A stretch of DNA of 64,000 nucleotides from Pteria penguin. Taxonomy: Eukaryota > Mollusca > Bivalvia > Pterioida > Pteriidae. The notes beneath the pieces are model-generated. The model was not told the origin of the DNA. It saw nothing but the letters and a program-made list of their open reading frames with translations, and did no database searches. A program made the translations under genes and the position numbers. Below are positions 13,783 to 25,340 of this stretch, in pieces (positions within the stretch are counted from its first letter, which is position 1; each line of letters begins with the position of its first letter). The stretch spans positions 18,036,501-18,100,500 of the forward strand of contig CM068585.1 of NCBI GenBank assembly GCA_035048485.1. Reading direction: 5' to 3'.

Positions 13783-16700
13783 CATATAAAGACTAGAATC
13801 TTAATATTTCAGGGTTAGACTTCAGGATGCACTGCATTATACTGATTTCTCATGTAGGACCCTATCAGGGTACATAACTCTGTCATACCTTCCACAACAT
13901 CTATAACTACTAGTCCAATCAGTGATGGTATAAGTCCTCTCTGAGCAGTGTGCACAGCTATAGCACCTCCCATGCTGCAAAACACAAAATCACTGTAAAT
14001 TTTCAATGATTCATGAAGAAAAAAAGTTTCTAAGACTGATTAAATAAAAGGATACTTTATGGTGTGTGCACTTATTTTAGCGCAGTCAGATTTTAGTACA
14101 AAACTTTTAGAGATTTCTGGTAATTGTTACTGTCCACAAGGTGTCAATCAATTCCTGTGTGGGTAGTCATGAGTTAGTACACTAAGTACAGTGCAAACTC
14201 CTTTGAAAGATAAAGTCAACTAGAATAAGATGACAAACAGTAGTTTTCTTAGCACAGATATGTTTATATCAGCCCTAAATCATTAATGAAAACAGCAGTG
14301 ATAACAATGTTTTTATCATTGGATTCTGCTATAATCTTCAGCAACAAAGCTGTTATCATTGCATTCTGTTATTGTCTTCAGCAGTGACAACAAAACTTTT
14401 TATTTTGGATTCTGTTATCATCTTTGGCAGTGACAACAAAGCTTTTATCATTTCATTGTTATCATCTTCAGCAGTGACAACACAGTTTTACCATAGGATT
14501 CAGCGTTCATCTTCAGCAGTTACTACAAAGCTCTGATATATCCTAACTTTCCATGAAATAAAGGATACTTTTTAGCAATTACGAAATTTTTACATATACA
14601 TGTAGTTATGGAGCAATTCTAGCTGTACAATTAATTTTATTGATGAGTAAATGCAGTTGTACAAATTTTCAATACAATTTTTAATTAGTTTTAGAAAAAT
14701 GTCCCCATTGATGATGTAACACTAAAATAGAGGTTTCTTATGTCATCAGAATTATCATATAATTTAATAACTAAACACAGTTACATTAAATATGTCCAAG
14801 GTAGGTAAAACAAGAGTTGTCAAAAGACAAGTTTGAATTCGCCAGTAACTAAATATAAATAGTTCAAGTTTTTTGTAAGTAGGTCAATCTTCAAAGTCAA
14901 TGTCAAAATGTAAAAACTTCTGATACATAATGAAAGGTCTTGTCACAAGAAATACACACTATATCTTACTGTTCTTCAGTTATGACTAAGGTTAAAGTTT
15001 TTCGTAAGTAGCTCAAACTTCAAGGTCAAGGTAACAAGGTCAAAACTATTGATACCCAAATGAAAGGTCTTGGCAGAAGGAATACACATGTGAAATATTT
15101 TAAAAAGCTCTATCTCTAATGGTTCTAAAGTTATGATCCAGGTTAAAATTCTTGTCTACAGACAACGACAACAACGCTGCAGGTATGACAATAGTTCTCT
15201 GGACATTCGTCCCAGCCAGCTAAAATTCAATCAGATAATGAAATAAACATACAGTGATGCTCTGTTAATCCAGAAATGTTTATTCCCTGCCAATTTTTCC
15301 AGATGTACTGATTTTCCGGACTACTGGATTATTGAACATATGTACATGTATTTGACCAGAATCTTCCATCTCGAAGATCGTATGTTTCATAGACGTACCT
15401 ATTTTGTTATATAGAAAAATATAGTTTCTTATGTACAAGTTTTAATATTTATTAAGTTTTATACATTACAGTCCCAAACATCAATAAACATTAAAGCAAT
15501 TTCATCTTTGAAAATACTAACATCATTTTGATTTGTCCAAATTAGCCACCTCTTGTCCCATACTAAACGTTGAAAGTCACCTACGATAGACCTTGTGCAT
15601 AACATGTAGATAATTATCCAGTATCAGTTGATTGAAAAAAAAATATTGTGATCCATAAAAATAATGACTGAAATTTAATCTTATGCCAGAGCATTATGGT
15701 AAAGAGGTCCCAGCTTTGATTCCCATCACTAGTTCTTTAATATCTTGTCGTCCGGCTGAGATGGTAAAGATAGAGGTCCAGAGGTCTCAGTGAATGTCAA
15801 CACATAGAAGATACTCAATGCATCAGTGTGTCCTTTGCATAGATCGAAATTTCTGTGTAATGCAAAAATGTACAGCACATACTGTCATCGGATAAATGAC
15901 TTAAATTTTGTGTGATGTAAAAAAAAAAAACAAAGACAGAAACAAACATGAAAATAAATTTAAATTTACTTTTAGAATTGATTCAAAACTTAGACATAAA
16001 TTAACATTGTACGAAGTGAAATCTGAAAATAAATTTTACCTCCTAGTTGAGCATGTACTGACCTACTAAAACGCAATCATCGATGACAGCTAAAATTACA
16101 TTTGACTATAGATATAGATAATGTTATATAGACAGGTAATTAATGTACCACACTCGGATGACGATATGTAGTGTAGATGCATAAAACAATCAAAAGATGC
16201 AGTAAAGCGATAAATGACATGGCTTCATAAATCAATTAAAAAGGTAAAGTTAAACTGTGCGGGAGAGACAGAAATGTGTCCGGAGTAACGGATCGATTCT
16301 AACTGTATTTTGGAAATCCGTTGCCTACATTTTCATCTGGATCAGGAATGCGAACTTCAGGATTATCTGTACAAAATGACGTGGAGGAAATCTGTTCCCG
16401 TACTTTTGGTCAAATAATCGGAATTTCAAGATTACCAGAGCCCAGATTAACAGAGCATAACTGTAGTCCTATTACTCCTACATGTCAGATTTAACATACT
16501 TTAACACAACTAAAAATGATCTATCAGTATACCATACTAAATTAATACTAGTTTTACCTGTGTCCTATTAGAATAATTGGTGGGGCTTCCTCCCCATACA
16601 ACTCTTTTACCACCTCACCAATATCACTGTAATGAAAATTATACATTTACTCACTTAGGTATTTATCTATATTTTTTGTTTATTTATTTATTGACATTAT

Positions 16701-19700
16701 GATAAATTTAAACATTCTAATATCATATAATTGCTCACCTTGACATTGTTTCTGCTGAAAGGAAAGTATCATCTGATGTGAAGGAATCTCCTGTAATATG
16801 CACCAATAAACCATTGGTTTTATAAATATTATGAGAAAAGCATTCATTCAAGAAGAAATTCTTTATCTGGTATGTGATCATTTTAAATAACACTCGCATA
16901 ATTCAGTATTTCACACTATTAGATTAAAAGCAAACATCTTACCATGTCCCCTGAGGTCTATTGCTGCACACTGACAAGTTACTAACTTTGATAATATCGA
17001 CTGAAAATTTAAATTGAAATTATTAAAAGTTGTTTTTGAATTGGTGTGTTTTATTGAATATAGCATGTTCAGAGAATTTCATAATGATTAAGTAAAACAA
17101 TATGACTGACATTACTGCATTATAAACATTCAGGAGTCTGCTTCATCAATATGTATAAATTTCTGACAAACTAAATCTTATGCCAATGGTGTAGGTTTAG
17201 TTATGCATATTCTTAGTACAATATAATGTGTGTTTCATCAACCAGCATAAGTGTGTATGTATGAAAGGATCCGGCTAGCAAAATGACTAACCTTACGCAG
17301 CACAAATGCATGCGCGAAGCATATTTACACATGCATTTGTACTTTTTACATATGTAAAAATATTAAAATACATTTATTTTATATCAAGCACACACGGTGT
17401 GGTGGTAAACTTGTAAATCACAAGCAACATTCTGCAATATGTCATTAAATGAAATGTATCGATCTAATTACAGAAGTACATGTGTCCACATATTAAGTAA
17501 TGCAGACTAATTGTAGGAACAGAAATGAAAAAGAGAATCTTTCTTCCCATATCTGTCAATAACAGGGCTTGAAACTGGCAAAAATTTTAGGTTGTCAAAT
17601 TGGTAAATTTAAGGAAAAGTATGCTTCCATTGTTTTTGATGACTGAACAACTACTAATTTCAAACCCTGCAATAATATGTTTCCTACATAATTATTCGTC
17701 AATGTGAAAGTGTGCAAATTTCTATGACATTGCTGCTAACTCAGGATTTTTTTTCAGTACTTTGGGAAGGAGACCAGGTCCCTTGAATTGGGAAAAATAG
17801 CACGATTTTGTTACATTTTTGGAAAATGTATAAACAAACACCATAAATTAAACATGTACATCAAGATTTTATTAATTTTATTAAGGTTAGTTTTTACAAT
17901 TTGATTTCTCTGGGTCTCATAGCTTTGTATTTTATCAATAACACGAGTAATTTCTGCATCATTAAGCTTTTTATGAGAGGTTATCAACAGAAGTTTGTTT
18001 AGGGAGTCTGGTGACAGCCTATATCTCTTTGATGAACACTGTGAATTCATCAAACTAAATAATCTCTCCACACTGGCAGTAGATGGGGGGATGCATTTAT
18101 GGAGTGCAAGCAAGTGAGCCATAGCAGGAAATGAATTGATTTCCAAAACAAGACATCAATCTTATGTGTTGATTTTGCATCTTTTTCACTCAACCTTTTC
18201 ACGTGGTACTTACTGTTGTACGACATATTCACAAAATGAAAGCGAGATGTTCAAAAATACAACCCGAACTGGTTATACAAATTATGGAATTATAGCATCG
18301 CAATGTGTACTGGACTCGAGTAATAGTGTGCGTGTTATGTTTCCTCGTTAACACGACGACAGCATTGGTATATTTCTTTGCTGTTTTTACCGTTTTTGTA
18401 CGTTGATTTCATTTTTTTTTTAGAGTTTTGATTTGGGAATTTGGGTCACTTTTTGGGAAAAAAAGATACTATTTGGCGTTGGGAATGGGTCCGAATAACG
18501 GACCCAAAAAAACCCTGTAACTGTAGGATAAACAGTTCTGAAAGGCATCCATTTAATTCTATTTAATCTTAAGGGAGAGGGCTGAGTTAATAGAATTGTT
18601 TGTTTTTTTAATTTTCTTAACATATTTTCACACAAAAATATAGTCATGTATAAGACGATTGACACCCTTCTCTAATCAACCTTATAGGGAAATAGAATGA
18701 AAATAATAAAGAATTCAATAATAGTCTATAGAATTTCAAATTTCAAATGTTACATACTTTGGTAACTTTTTCTTTTAGAGTTTTAACTGAATTTATGCTA
18801 AAGGTAGAGTTACACAGATAGATGAAAAGAATGAATGATTGGAAATTTAGCCTACCCGTAATTGGGTATTTACATCAAACTAAGCCTGTGCAAGGAGCTA
18901 CCAAGTGTGCTACTTTATGGAATGAGGACCAATTCTTTTTAAAGTACTAACAAAGAAGATATGCTAAAAAAATTTCAGAAAATTCTAAACATGCTTTGCA
19001 CTTCAGTCCCAGACACAAGATGATTCTGCTGGTATACATTCAAATTTGGGAACTCTGTAGCAGATTGGGCTAAATTTGCTGTAGTCCTATCAGGGATCAA
19101 TTCTTTTTCATGGCAAGTTTTAATGTCCTTCAATACACACACTGGAGATTGGAAGTTTCCTTCATAACAAACAAAACAAAATAAATGATCTAGAACCGTA
19201 GAGAATGATAAATTCTTTAGCTTTTGCTTACCGATACCAGCGACCAAGAAAGTGCTGAGAATCCTCCACCATGTAGGAAAAGGAGAACAGGTCCCTCACT
19301 GCCACATTCATATACTCGAAAACTCTATTTATGTGTCAAGAAGGATAAAGCTGTAGAGCAATACTTACATTTATCTTATATTGACAAATTTTTACTGGTA
19401 CTCTGGAAATCTTGTTTCAAAACATTTAATGTAAAGAACTTTTTTTTAACTTAATACCTTACAAAGTAATAAAAACAGTACAATCATTTTATTACCTTTT
19501 CAATTTTTTTTAAGCATTTAGTTTTTTAACACTGGTTTCTATTTCTTTCTTTCTTTTTGTATTTAAAATTTCAAAATGGGGAATTTCTGAGGCAAATTGA
19601 AAACCTAGCGCAAATTTTGGATTTGGAATTGGTCCATTAAATGAACCAAAAAAGCACCTTGATAAAACCTCATAATATCAATCAGACATTAACACAATGC

Positions 19701-22700
19701 TTACATTCATAAATTATACTATTCTCTAAGGCTTCTGAAGGTTCTGGTTTCTATCATCTATGTACATAAAATGATATATAAAATCTGTACACACAAAATG
19801 CTACAACCCTACAGAATTCAAAGATACATTACTATCTCCAACTTTGACATCATGCATTCGTTCAAAATATCTATCCCAGTGAACAGGTGTGTAGTCCCTC
19901 TTCCTAATCAAGGGGCGCTTCCCTATGCCACTGCAAATAAAATTGATCATTATAACAGTTATACAAACAGTTGAAGTTCTATATATTTTTTATCAGGTTA
20001 TGATTGAGCTCCAACCTTCGATATGAATCTCAGTACACTGTGTTTATATACATATGGTGTTTTTCTTTTCTTCAAATCAAGGCGTTATAAGGAACCTTCC
20101 CAATAAAAATTTCATTGATTTTTCCAAAATTTGTCTAAATTTATCCCAAACATTGATCTTTTGTAAATGTAAATGGGACTAAAAAAAATCCCAAATGGTT
20201 ACCGGTAAGTACAGGCACTTTTGAATAATCAAAAAAAAAACCCCCAAAACAAAACACGCTGACATAGGTTGATCGCTGTAGCTATGAGGCCACAGCATTG
20301 AAAGTCAAATGAAATGGTAATTCATTGACAAAATTAACTGATGCAGTACCACGTCTTTTGGGTATTTTTAAAATCTACATGTATAAATATGGAGATTACA
20401 ACATAAAAAGCATATCAGGGTTTACATTAACACAAAAAAAAAAAAATAATACATGATGTATTTAACTTTTGATTGTCAAAAGTATACATTCATTTTTTCC
20501 TTGTCCAAGGGCATAGGACAAGAGAGGTTGATTGGTTGATTGGTATTTTACAATGCTTTCAGCAATGTTTTAGCTATATTGCAACAAAGAAGCTGGCAGA
20601 AAACAACCTATTGATCATAGTGGCACAACCCATGAAAAACCAAGCACTTAACGCCTACACCAAGCCTGCCCTTAGAACAAGAGGTGGGAGAGGGACTTTT
20701 CAAAGTATGTTGTACATAACCATGATTTTTTTCAAAACAACTCTAAAATATTACAAATAGTGACCTTGACTTTTGACCTCCAAATCAATGGGCATCATCC
20801 CCATAATTTGATAAATCGATATATGCATTGTAAAAGGTGCATGGTACTTGATTCATCATCTGAAAACCAATAAATTTCAGTCTATGTTATCAGTGGTGAC
20901 CTTGACTTTTGACCTACATCTTTTGACCCTAAAAATCAATAGGCATCTTCTTCTTTTGATAACAATTAATACATCCAAATTTGGTTTGTATAGAATGCTT
21001 GGTACTTGATTTATCATTGAGAAACTAATGATTACAATCTACCTAATGCCACCATCCAATGGGCCTAATCCAGATGTAAACTTAGCAGTCACACAAAACA
21101 TTGTCATTTCATAAAAAATATGTGCACTACTACAACAGTTAACTTTATACGTGAATTTCCCTGTGTTTTGTGTTATATTCCATTGAGTTTCGTGCATTTT
21201 CTCCAAAACATCTGAAATGCAAGTACAGTTTGACCTGAATGACCTTTATACATGTATCCTAAATGCCCTTAAAAAACCCTGAAATACTTCATGTATCCAC
21301 CAAAACACCATGTAATTCATATTTTCCTAGGATGATTATCATATATCTAATACCAATCATGTATATAAGTTACTTTAATTAATTTGTATAGGTAAACTTT
21401 GAAATTTACTCTTATGCAAATGAAAGAAATATAATTCCTGATTTCATACTAAAGAGGCAATTTTAGATATTTCTTCATTCTTATAAAATTAAATTTGTCA
21501 GAGGACTTTGTGAATTGTAGCTGTAAGTTTCACATTAGTAAGATTAATAATGAAAATTTTTACCATTTTTTATTGCATTCTCAGTGTAATACAATTGATA
21601 CAATTTTATATATGCTTAAAAAAAAAAACAAACAAAAAAACCCACATGTATATAACTAGAGACGATGGGCATTTTGGCAACATTCTAGTTTTTTAATAAG
21701 GGAATTTCGGTTATAGAGAGCATTCCAGTTAATCATACTTATCTACCAGAATTATACTGTAATACTGATTATACGCTTAATCAGGTTGGGGGCAACCTCT
21801 CATTTAAGAGATAATCACTCGAATGAGTAACAGTAACTACATGTATCACTGTTTTCAGTAATCAATTTCAAGGAATGAACAGAAGTAAACAAGTACTAAA
21901 ACATGAAACTGTGGAATTATGATTTGAAATTCAAAAGGGCACATGTTTACAACATACTGAATATAGTTTACAAAACAAGTTGACATTTTTAACTTACTGT
22001 TTTGGAGTTAATAGCTGCACAAATGTTGCAGCTATAAACTCCAAAATGGTAAGTTCGAAAGGTCAACTTCTTTTGTATTTTATGTTCAGTATATGTTATA
22101 AAGACATGCCCTTTTAAGTTTAAGTTATAATTTTGAAACTTTATGTTTTTAGTACTTGTTTAATTCTGTTCATTCCTTGAAATTGATTACTGAAAACAGT
22201 GGTAGTTACTCATTTGAGTGATTATCTCTCAAATGAGATGTAAGTTGATAACTTGCTCCCAACCTGTTAATGGACAGTTGGTCAATGTGTTCCCCAATAT
22301 AAAATCAATAAATTCCACTTAACCTACTTGAGGTCTACCAAAGCCCAAAACAAAGAGAAAAATCTCAGATAAATCCCAGGCATGAGCCCCTCTTTCAGCT
22401 TGTTTCAAGTTGCACTTTATATGTAATGACTCAATTCATGATTTTGTGAATTTGCTATACCACTGAATTATCACACAGATAACTTTAGATTTATGGTGAT
22501 TATATTTTGAGAAATGATCCAACATAAACACAGACCAGTCGATAGAAGAAAGGAAAAATGTCTCTGATGGAAGGCATCGTGTTCGAATCCCATTCCAGCT
22601 AATCAACAAGTCTGCATATATATGCATATCCATCAGTTTACTCTCAGACAATTTACTTTACGTCTTTGTAGGTCAAACGTGGCTACACGATAAACAAAAT

Positions 22701-22795
22701 TTAAATCCGTATAATACACATTACCCTAAATTTGGAGGCATTGGAGGAAGACCCCCTAACTTCGATTTCAGAGCCTGTCTTTCCAAAGCAGACAT
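539..22795 (-). CDS. PPME1: Protein phosphatase methylesterase 1, 16 coding exons
   Basis: Serine hydrolase that removes the C-terminal methyl ester from the PP2A catalytic subunit and so controls PP2A holoenzyme assembly. Coding exons read on the minus strand: 22725-22795, 19813-19930, 19232-19324, 16943-17000, 16739-16790, 16558-16626, 13889-13974, 13480-13570, 9709-9774, 8796-9024, 6963-7032, 4623-4688, 2591-2635, 2281-2345, 1725-1792, 539-557. They total 1266 nt (421 residues plus stop), all with AG/GT borders and matching phases. The start MSALERQ resembles the human N-terminus. Visible landmarks are the oxyanion loop LHGGG, the nucleophile elbow GHSMGG (Ser154), IDVVEG (Asp179) and QCGHAVHE (His384), matching human Ser156/Asp181/His349. 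Human PPME1 is about 386 residues; the excess lies in an acidic linker (exon 10). The donors after exon 2 (GTAGGG) and exon 11 (GTTATC) are weak. The last exon encodes only (R)SFPAC-stop, found by phase and by similarity to the human FPGC end, so it is the least certain exon. Confidence 0.96.
1190..1690. repeat. Degenerate tandem repeat in the last PPME1 intron
   Basis: About seven diverged units of roughly 70-85 bp. Each contains variants of TTGGTTATAGGCATATACAG, then a CAGTCAGAAA-like block and TTACAGGATTTGTTAT. No coding potential. Confidence 0.6.
2042..2150 (+). repeat. SINE family A fragment (tail half)
   Basis: Matches the body shared by other copies in this window: GGTTGATTGATTGGTGTTTT, then ATGTCGCTTTCA, then AACCTCTTAAACATAGTGGC. 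The tRNA-like head is missing. It lies in the intron between PPME1 exons 14 and 15. Confidence 0.7.
3107..3400 (+). mobile_element. Degraded pogo-type MITE with TTCGA..CTCGAA motifs
   Basis: Starts with CAGTCGCACTTCGATAACTC and repeats ACTCGAA or TTCGAA many times, a composition typical of Tc1/mariner-pogo MITEs. I could not place the right terminus. The 131-residue open frame across it looks like translated repeat and I do not regard it as a gene. Confidence 0.45.
5405..5535 (+). repeat. SINE family A copy
   Basis: GGTTGATTTGGTGTTTTACG, CAGTTATATCGCGACATG and AGGAGGTTACCAACCTCTTA are followed by GTGGCGCAACCCAGGAATCG. The tRNA-like end is truncated. It lies in a PPME1 intron. Confidence 0.8.
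5540..6325. repeat. AGGTCA-rich dispersed repeat
   Basis: Several units of a recurrent pattern: TCAAGGTCACAAGGTCA-like motifs, then 'ggtcttgccacaaggaa', then 'acacatgtgaaatatg', then a GGTTCAAAG-like block. The same blocks recur at about 10.2-11.2, 14.8-15.2, 30.9-31.5, 33.3-33.6, 35.1-35.2, 40.5-40.6 and 51.4-51.6 kb. No coding potential. Confidence 0.75.
6607..6715. repeat. Two-copy tandem duplication
   Basis: Two direct copies of a unit of roughly 60 bp, recognisable by TATTACTAAATGTT, TTTTTG(A/T)CAATA and ATGGTCA(A/G)AAGTC. It lies in the intron between PPME1 exons 11 and 12. Confidence 0.65.
7137..7248. mobile_element. Foldback MITE, about 112 bp
   Basis: The left arm CTAATCTGGTTAAAATCAGA and the right arm, read on the minus strand as CTAGTCTGATTAAAATCAGA, are inverted repeats that extend into the CCCT block. 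AAGAAC occurs at both outer borders but not symmetrically, so the target duplication is unsure. It lies in the PPME1 intron between exons 10 and 11. Confidence 0.75.
8796..9024 (-). other. PPME1: PPME1 exon 10, acidic disordered linker
   Basis: This 229-nt exon encodes about 76 residues rich in S, T, E, D and N, including the run QEEDEDE. It lies between the exon ending SMIGQLK and the exon starting with YTWRIDL. The human protein carries a shorter acidic loop at the same place, which is disordered in known structures. Length and composition are seen here; the flexible-linker role is inferred from the family. Confidence 0.85.
9190..9495 (+). repeat. Diverged SINE family A copy
   Basis: Weak but ordered similarity to the family: TTTCTCAGACATATTGCGAC, then AGCAGTAGATCACCAA, and a tail ending CAACAAACCTGCCC like the family's tRNA-like end. 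Confidence 0.45.
10180..10500. repeat. AGGTCA-rich dispersed repeat (first block)
   Basis: Contains AAGTCAAGTCCAAGGTAAAG, GGTCACAAAG and related half-sites. It is interrupted by the SINE at 10513 and resumes after it. Confidence 0.65.
10510..10765 (+). repeat. SINE family B copy, tRNA-headed
   Basis: Starts AATTGATTGATTATTGTTTT, contains CAGTGAGGGATCTTTTATGT, and ends with a tRNA-like stretch whose minus strand reads as a head plus GGTTCGATTCCTGC (a B-box). The nearest relative here is the copy at 46.8-47.1 kb. It lies between PPME1 exons 8 and 9. Confidence 0.8.
10765..11190. repeat. AGGTCA-rich dispersed repeat (second block)
   Basis: Three tandem units built from AGTAGGTCAAAGTTCAAGGT, a 'tcatggtatcaaatgaaagc' block and 'ctattggttcaaaagata'. 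Direct half-sites spaced by 0-6 bp are frequent. Confidence 0.75.
13719..13781. repeat. (AT)n microsatellite
   Basis: About 31 uninterrupted AT dinucleotides in the intron between PPME1 exons 7 and 8. Confidence 0.97.
14285..14540. repeat. Minisatellite, about 58-bp unit, four to five copies
   Basis: Direct repeats of TTCAGCAGTGACAACAAAGC, then a TTTTATCATT block and GGATTCTGTTATCATC. It lies in the PPME1 intron between exons 6 and 7. Confidence 0.75.
14800..15165. repeat. AGGTCA-rich dispersed repeat
   Basis: Units with TTCAAGGTCAAGGTAACAAG and 'aaaggtcttggcagaaggaa', then 'acacatgtgaaatat'. Same family as the 10-11 kb and 33 kb blocks. Confidence 0.75.
15252..16463. mobile_element. Non-autonomous or decayed pogo/Tc1-type element, 1.2 kb
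   Basis: Terminal inverted repeats CAGTGATGCTCTGTTAATC (left) and CAGTTATGCTCTGTTAATC (right, read on the minus strand), flanked by TA on both sides. This is the expected target duplication for Tc1/mariner/pogo elements. No intact transposase frame is visible. It sits in the PPME1 intron between exons 6 and 7. Confidence 0.85.
17742..18517 (-). mobile_element. hAT-type element, internally deleted, 776 bp
   Basis: Ends CAGGATTTTTTTT (left) and CAGGGTTTTTTT (right, minus strand) form a short terminal inverted repeat. TAACT directly flanks both sides (17737-17741 and 18518-18522), a 5-bp duplication as in some hAT subgroups. On the minus strand, two frames read a start segment (from 18226) and, after a shift near 18145, the C-terminal hAT dimerisation region with STASVERLFSLMN. 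The intervening catalytic part of a normal transposase is missing. It lies in PPME1 intron 3. Confidence 0.8.
17845..18146 (-). pseudogene. hAT transposase C-terminal dimerisation domain remnant
   Basis: Encodes ALHKCIPPSTASVERLFSLM followed by a KRYRLSPDSLNKLLLI-like helix, the signature of the hAT C-terminal (hATC) domain. The DDE catalytic core is absent and a frameshift separates it from the N-terminal segment MSYNSKYHVKRLSEKDAKS. It is therefore not an active gene. Confidence 0.8.
20520..20690 (+). repeat. SINE family A copy
   Basis: GAGGTTGATTGGTTGATTGG, then 'acaatgctttcagcaa', 'ttagctatattgcaac' and 'cttaacgcctacaccaagcc'. The tRNA-like end is degraded. It lies in PPME1 intron 1. Confidence 0.75.
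20755..21060. repeat. TGACCT-rich repeat, minus-oriented
   Basis: Two copies of GTGACCTTGACTTTTGACCT, each followed by an AATCAATGGGCATC-like block. It appears to be another branch of the AGGTCA-rich families. Confidence 0.6.
21777..22270. mobile_element. TTAA-flanked foldback element, about 490 bp
   Basis: Two long arms (about 21781-22012 and 22025-22266) are inverted copies around a centre near 22020. The left arm starts TCAGGTTGGGGGCAA; the right arm, read backwards, starts CAGGTTGGGAGCAA. TTAA lies just outside each end, as in piggyBac or Kolobok insertions. The arms have diverged and there is no open frame. It lies in PPME1 intron 1. Confidence 0.85.
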
Positions 22796-23850
22796 CTTAG
22801 ACACGGACTAAATAATACGGGACGCTATAAAACATACAGTTATACAGTATAGAACGGATACGGAAATATCTAATTTTATATTCATGATATTTTTACTCTC
22901 ACAGAAGTTGACAGTCACGTAAAACTAATAGTGAAATCGTGATTTCAAAATTAAAAGTACTTATGTGCTTCACTCACATGTTTGTACCCAGATACTCTTC
23001 CTAAACGTGTTTACCTGTCGTTCATATGTCCAACGCAGACTGATGCACTGTACTAATAAACGCCAGACAAACGGGCATTTTTTTGTTGTAATATTCATTA
23101 TGTGTATGACATTAATACTTTTTTCTTTTTTGTTTCAAACTGATTCTTGTTTTACGTCAACCAAGATTATTGCACTTATATGGTGCCGACATCTACCAAT
23201 CAAATTCAATGCACTTAAATTATATCTTTCAAGGGCTTTATATAAACTTCTTGTTTTTAAGTCCTTGGATCTTTGTAATGGTCCCATACCGTCATACGAA
23301 GCAGTAAGAAAGCTTTTACTGGTCACGTTTATCGTGAAACGAAATAAAAAAATCAGTTTTTACTGTGTCACCCACAAAATATGATACCAATCAAAGAGTC
23401 ACCGGTGGGACTCCAGCCCGGGGCCTCTTGGTCTGGAGCCAGCGTCTAGAAGCGATTGGACTACATACGTCAGCTCGACTTCAGAAATATATTGATGATT
23501 TCGGTTCAGTACCTGAAATTGGTGATTTCAACACCTCTGATTATTTCTTGTGTAGGTGTGATTTCATCACTAAAGTATAGCGAATTCGCAATAAAACTGT
23601 TTTGTTCAGTACCAAACACTCATCAGCTATTCTCAGTAAAGACAAACAAAGCATTAAAGATGGCAGAATCAAGTATCCATCATTAAATTTTTTGGAAGTA
23701 AGGAAAACTAGGTGGGGTGGTGCATAGCGTTGTAATATTTTTAGATATATTCAAACATAGATAGTAGAATGCTTTAACTTCAAAGCATTAAATAATAATC
23801 AAATAAAAACTCACTATGTATACATGCAGACAAAAGAAGTTGTGAACTAT
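22796..23850. other. Upstream flank of PPME1, no gene seen
   Basis: Holds the presumptive PPME1 promoter next to the start codon. I see no TATA box in a convincing position and no conserved coding signal. The longest open frames (for example 22965-23384) have low-complexity, AT-driven composition. Confidence 0.5.
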
Positions 23851-24024
23851 GCAGTAGTTACTTATATAGAGGGCAATATCAAGATAGATCGACCGACCTC
23901 AGACTGGGACTGGCCAGGCTGAGCCGATGCCGAAGGCAAGGACCATATCAACCACGTGGTCCAGTCCCAGGCCCGATGTCGGTCGATCTACCTTGATATT
24001 GCCGTCTATATAGGTAACTATTGC
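23851..24024. mobile_element. Foldback MITE, about 170 bp
   Basis: The left arm holds TAGTTACTTATATAGAGGGC, then AATATCAAGATAGATCGACC. The right arm on the minus strand reads TAGTTACCTATATAGACGGC, then AATATCAAGGTAGATCGACC. The centre contains CCACGTGG. No clean target duplication found. Confidence 0.8.
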
Positions 24025-24859
24025 CTTTATTTCATTGAGCAAGACCTCCTTTCGAAATATTTTTCTTTAACAAAAGTGTTGGAGGAGCATGTATTGATTG
24101 TGGATGCTTAGATAATATAGTATAACAGACAGACAAATTGGCATGACAGACAAACAGACAGATCATGGACAAGGTAATCCATAACTGTCTCCCTCAATCC
24201 TTGTTATGCTGAGGCCAAAAGAAAATCTAATCAACTGTAATAGTCAATATATTATTGACTGGTCAATACCAAGGTATTGTCTGAAGGGAACCACATACTG
24301 GATAATAGTAAACGACACGTGATACAATTTTCGCATGGGTTTAATATTTGTGATATGCAATAACTCGGTGATAAATAAATAAACAGATTGTCTGTGTGTT
24401 CGTTTGGAGCAAATGACTTTCAACTTCTTAATTCATAGGAAAATAATCAGAGTCAAAATGCCCAGGATGCCGGTAAAAGTGGTTTAAAATGAGGACCGAT
24501 AATCTTTTTTTCCTTGGTCATTTCACCGATCGACCAATTGTTTTACTCACTATATGACTAGAGTCAAAGGTTTAAGCTATACAGCGATGCGACCAGCATC
24601 AGTTCATGCAACCGACGTCCGTAAACATGTCACATTTTCAACTTCATTTAAAGGGATTTTGGTGAAACTTGGTGGGGATTAAGTATTCAAGATCCCCTGC
24701 AAGGATTGTTCGGCCAGATCAGTCAGGGTTCAGATCCAGAGAGGACGACAAATCCCAAGATGGTGTCCTCCTTTGAGTAACAATTTTCTCAGACTGGCCG
24801 AAAAAATTGTTTTATTAAACCAATTGAATCAGAATGGCCTATGTACAATGGTGTTATAC

Positions 24860-25340
24860 GAAGCGTTGTTTCCTTTCATCCCATTTTTATATCTTTTTAG
24901 TCATTGCTAGTTTTTGCTAGGTTACCGAATATTCAAACAGTCATTGATCCCAGAGATACAATTTTGCTCATCATGGATGATATTCAGAGAGATGCGACCA
25001 GTAATCAAGACGTCTGCGAACTTTTCACCGATGGAGCCAATCATCGCAATCTGAGTGTCATATGTATCATGCAAAATATTTTCAATAAAGGAAAAGAAAA
25101 TAGGACCATGAGTCTGAACACTCAGTACCTTGTTTTATTCAAAAATCCCCGAGATGAGCAACAGATCGGTATCCTGGGCAGTCACATGTATCCGAAAATG
25201 CACAGAAATTATTGGATGCTTACTGAAAGGCTGTAGATAGACCCTTTGGATAACTTGTGATAGATTTGAAACAACTTACACCAGAGGCAAACAGATTTCA
25301 AACCGATGTATTCAGAAACTATGTAAGTAGGGATCCCCAG
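24860..25340 (+). pseudogene. Polinton/Maverick-type packaging ATPase fragment
   Basis: Open frame 24904-25236 encodes the C-terminal half of a FtsK/HerA-like (A32-type) ATPase. It shows a Walker-B segment ILLIMDDIQ, a helix with LFTDGANHRNLSVICIMQN, and NTQYLVLFKNPRDE, the arrangement found in Polinton/Maverick and adintovirus-like elements. The Walker-A (P-loop) part is not readable upstream. After the stop at 25236 the family's next block continues in another frame (IDLKQLTPEANRF, from about 25260), so the gene is broken. No full element borders were found. Confidence 0.8.

Noticed and set aside
22965..23384. 139-codon plus-strand frame and its minus-strand partner
   Set aside because: AT-driven composition (F, I, L, K rich), no domain, no splice support. 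It starts 170 bp from the PPME1 start in likely promoter DNA.
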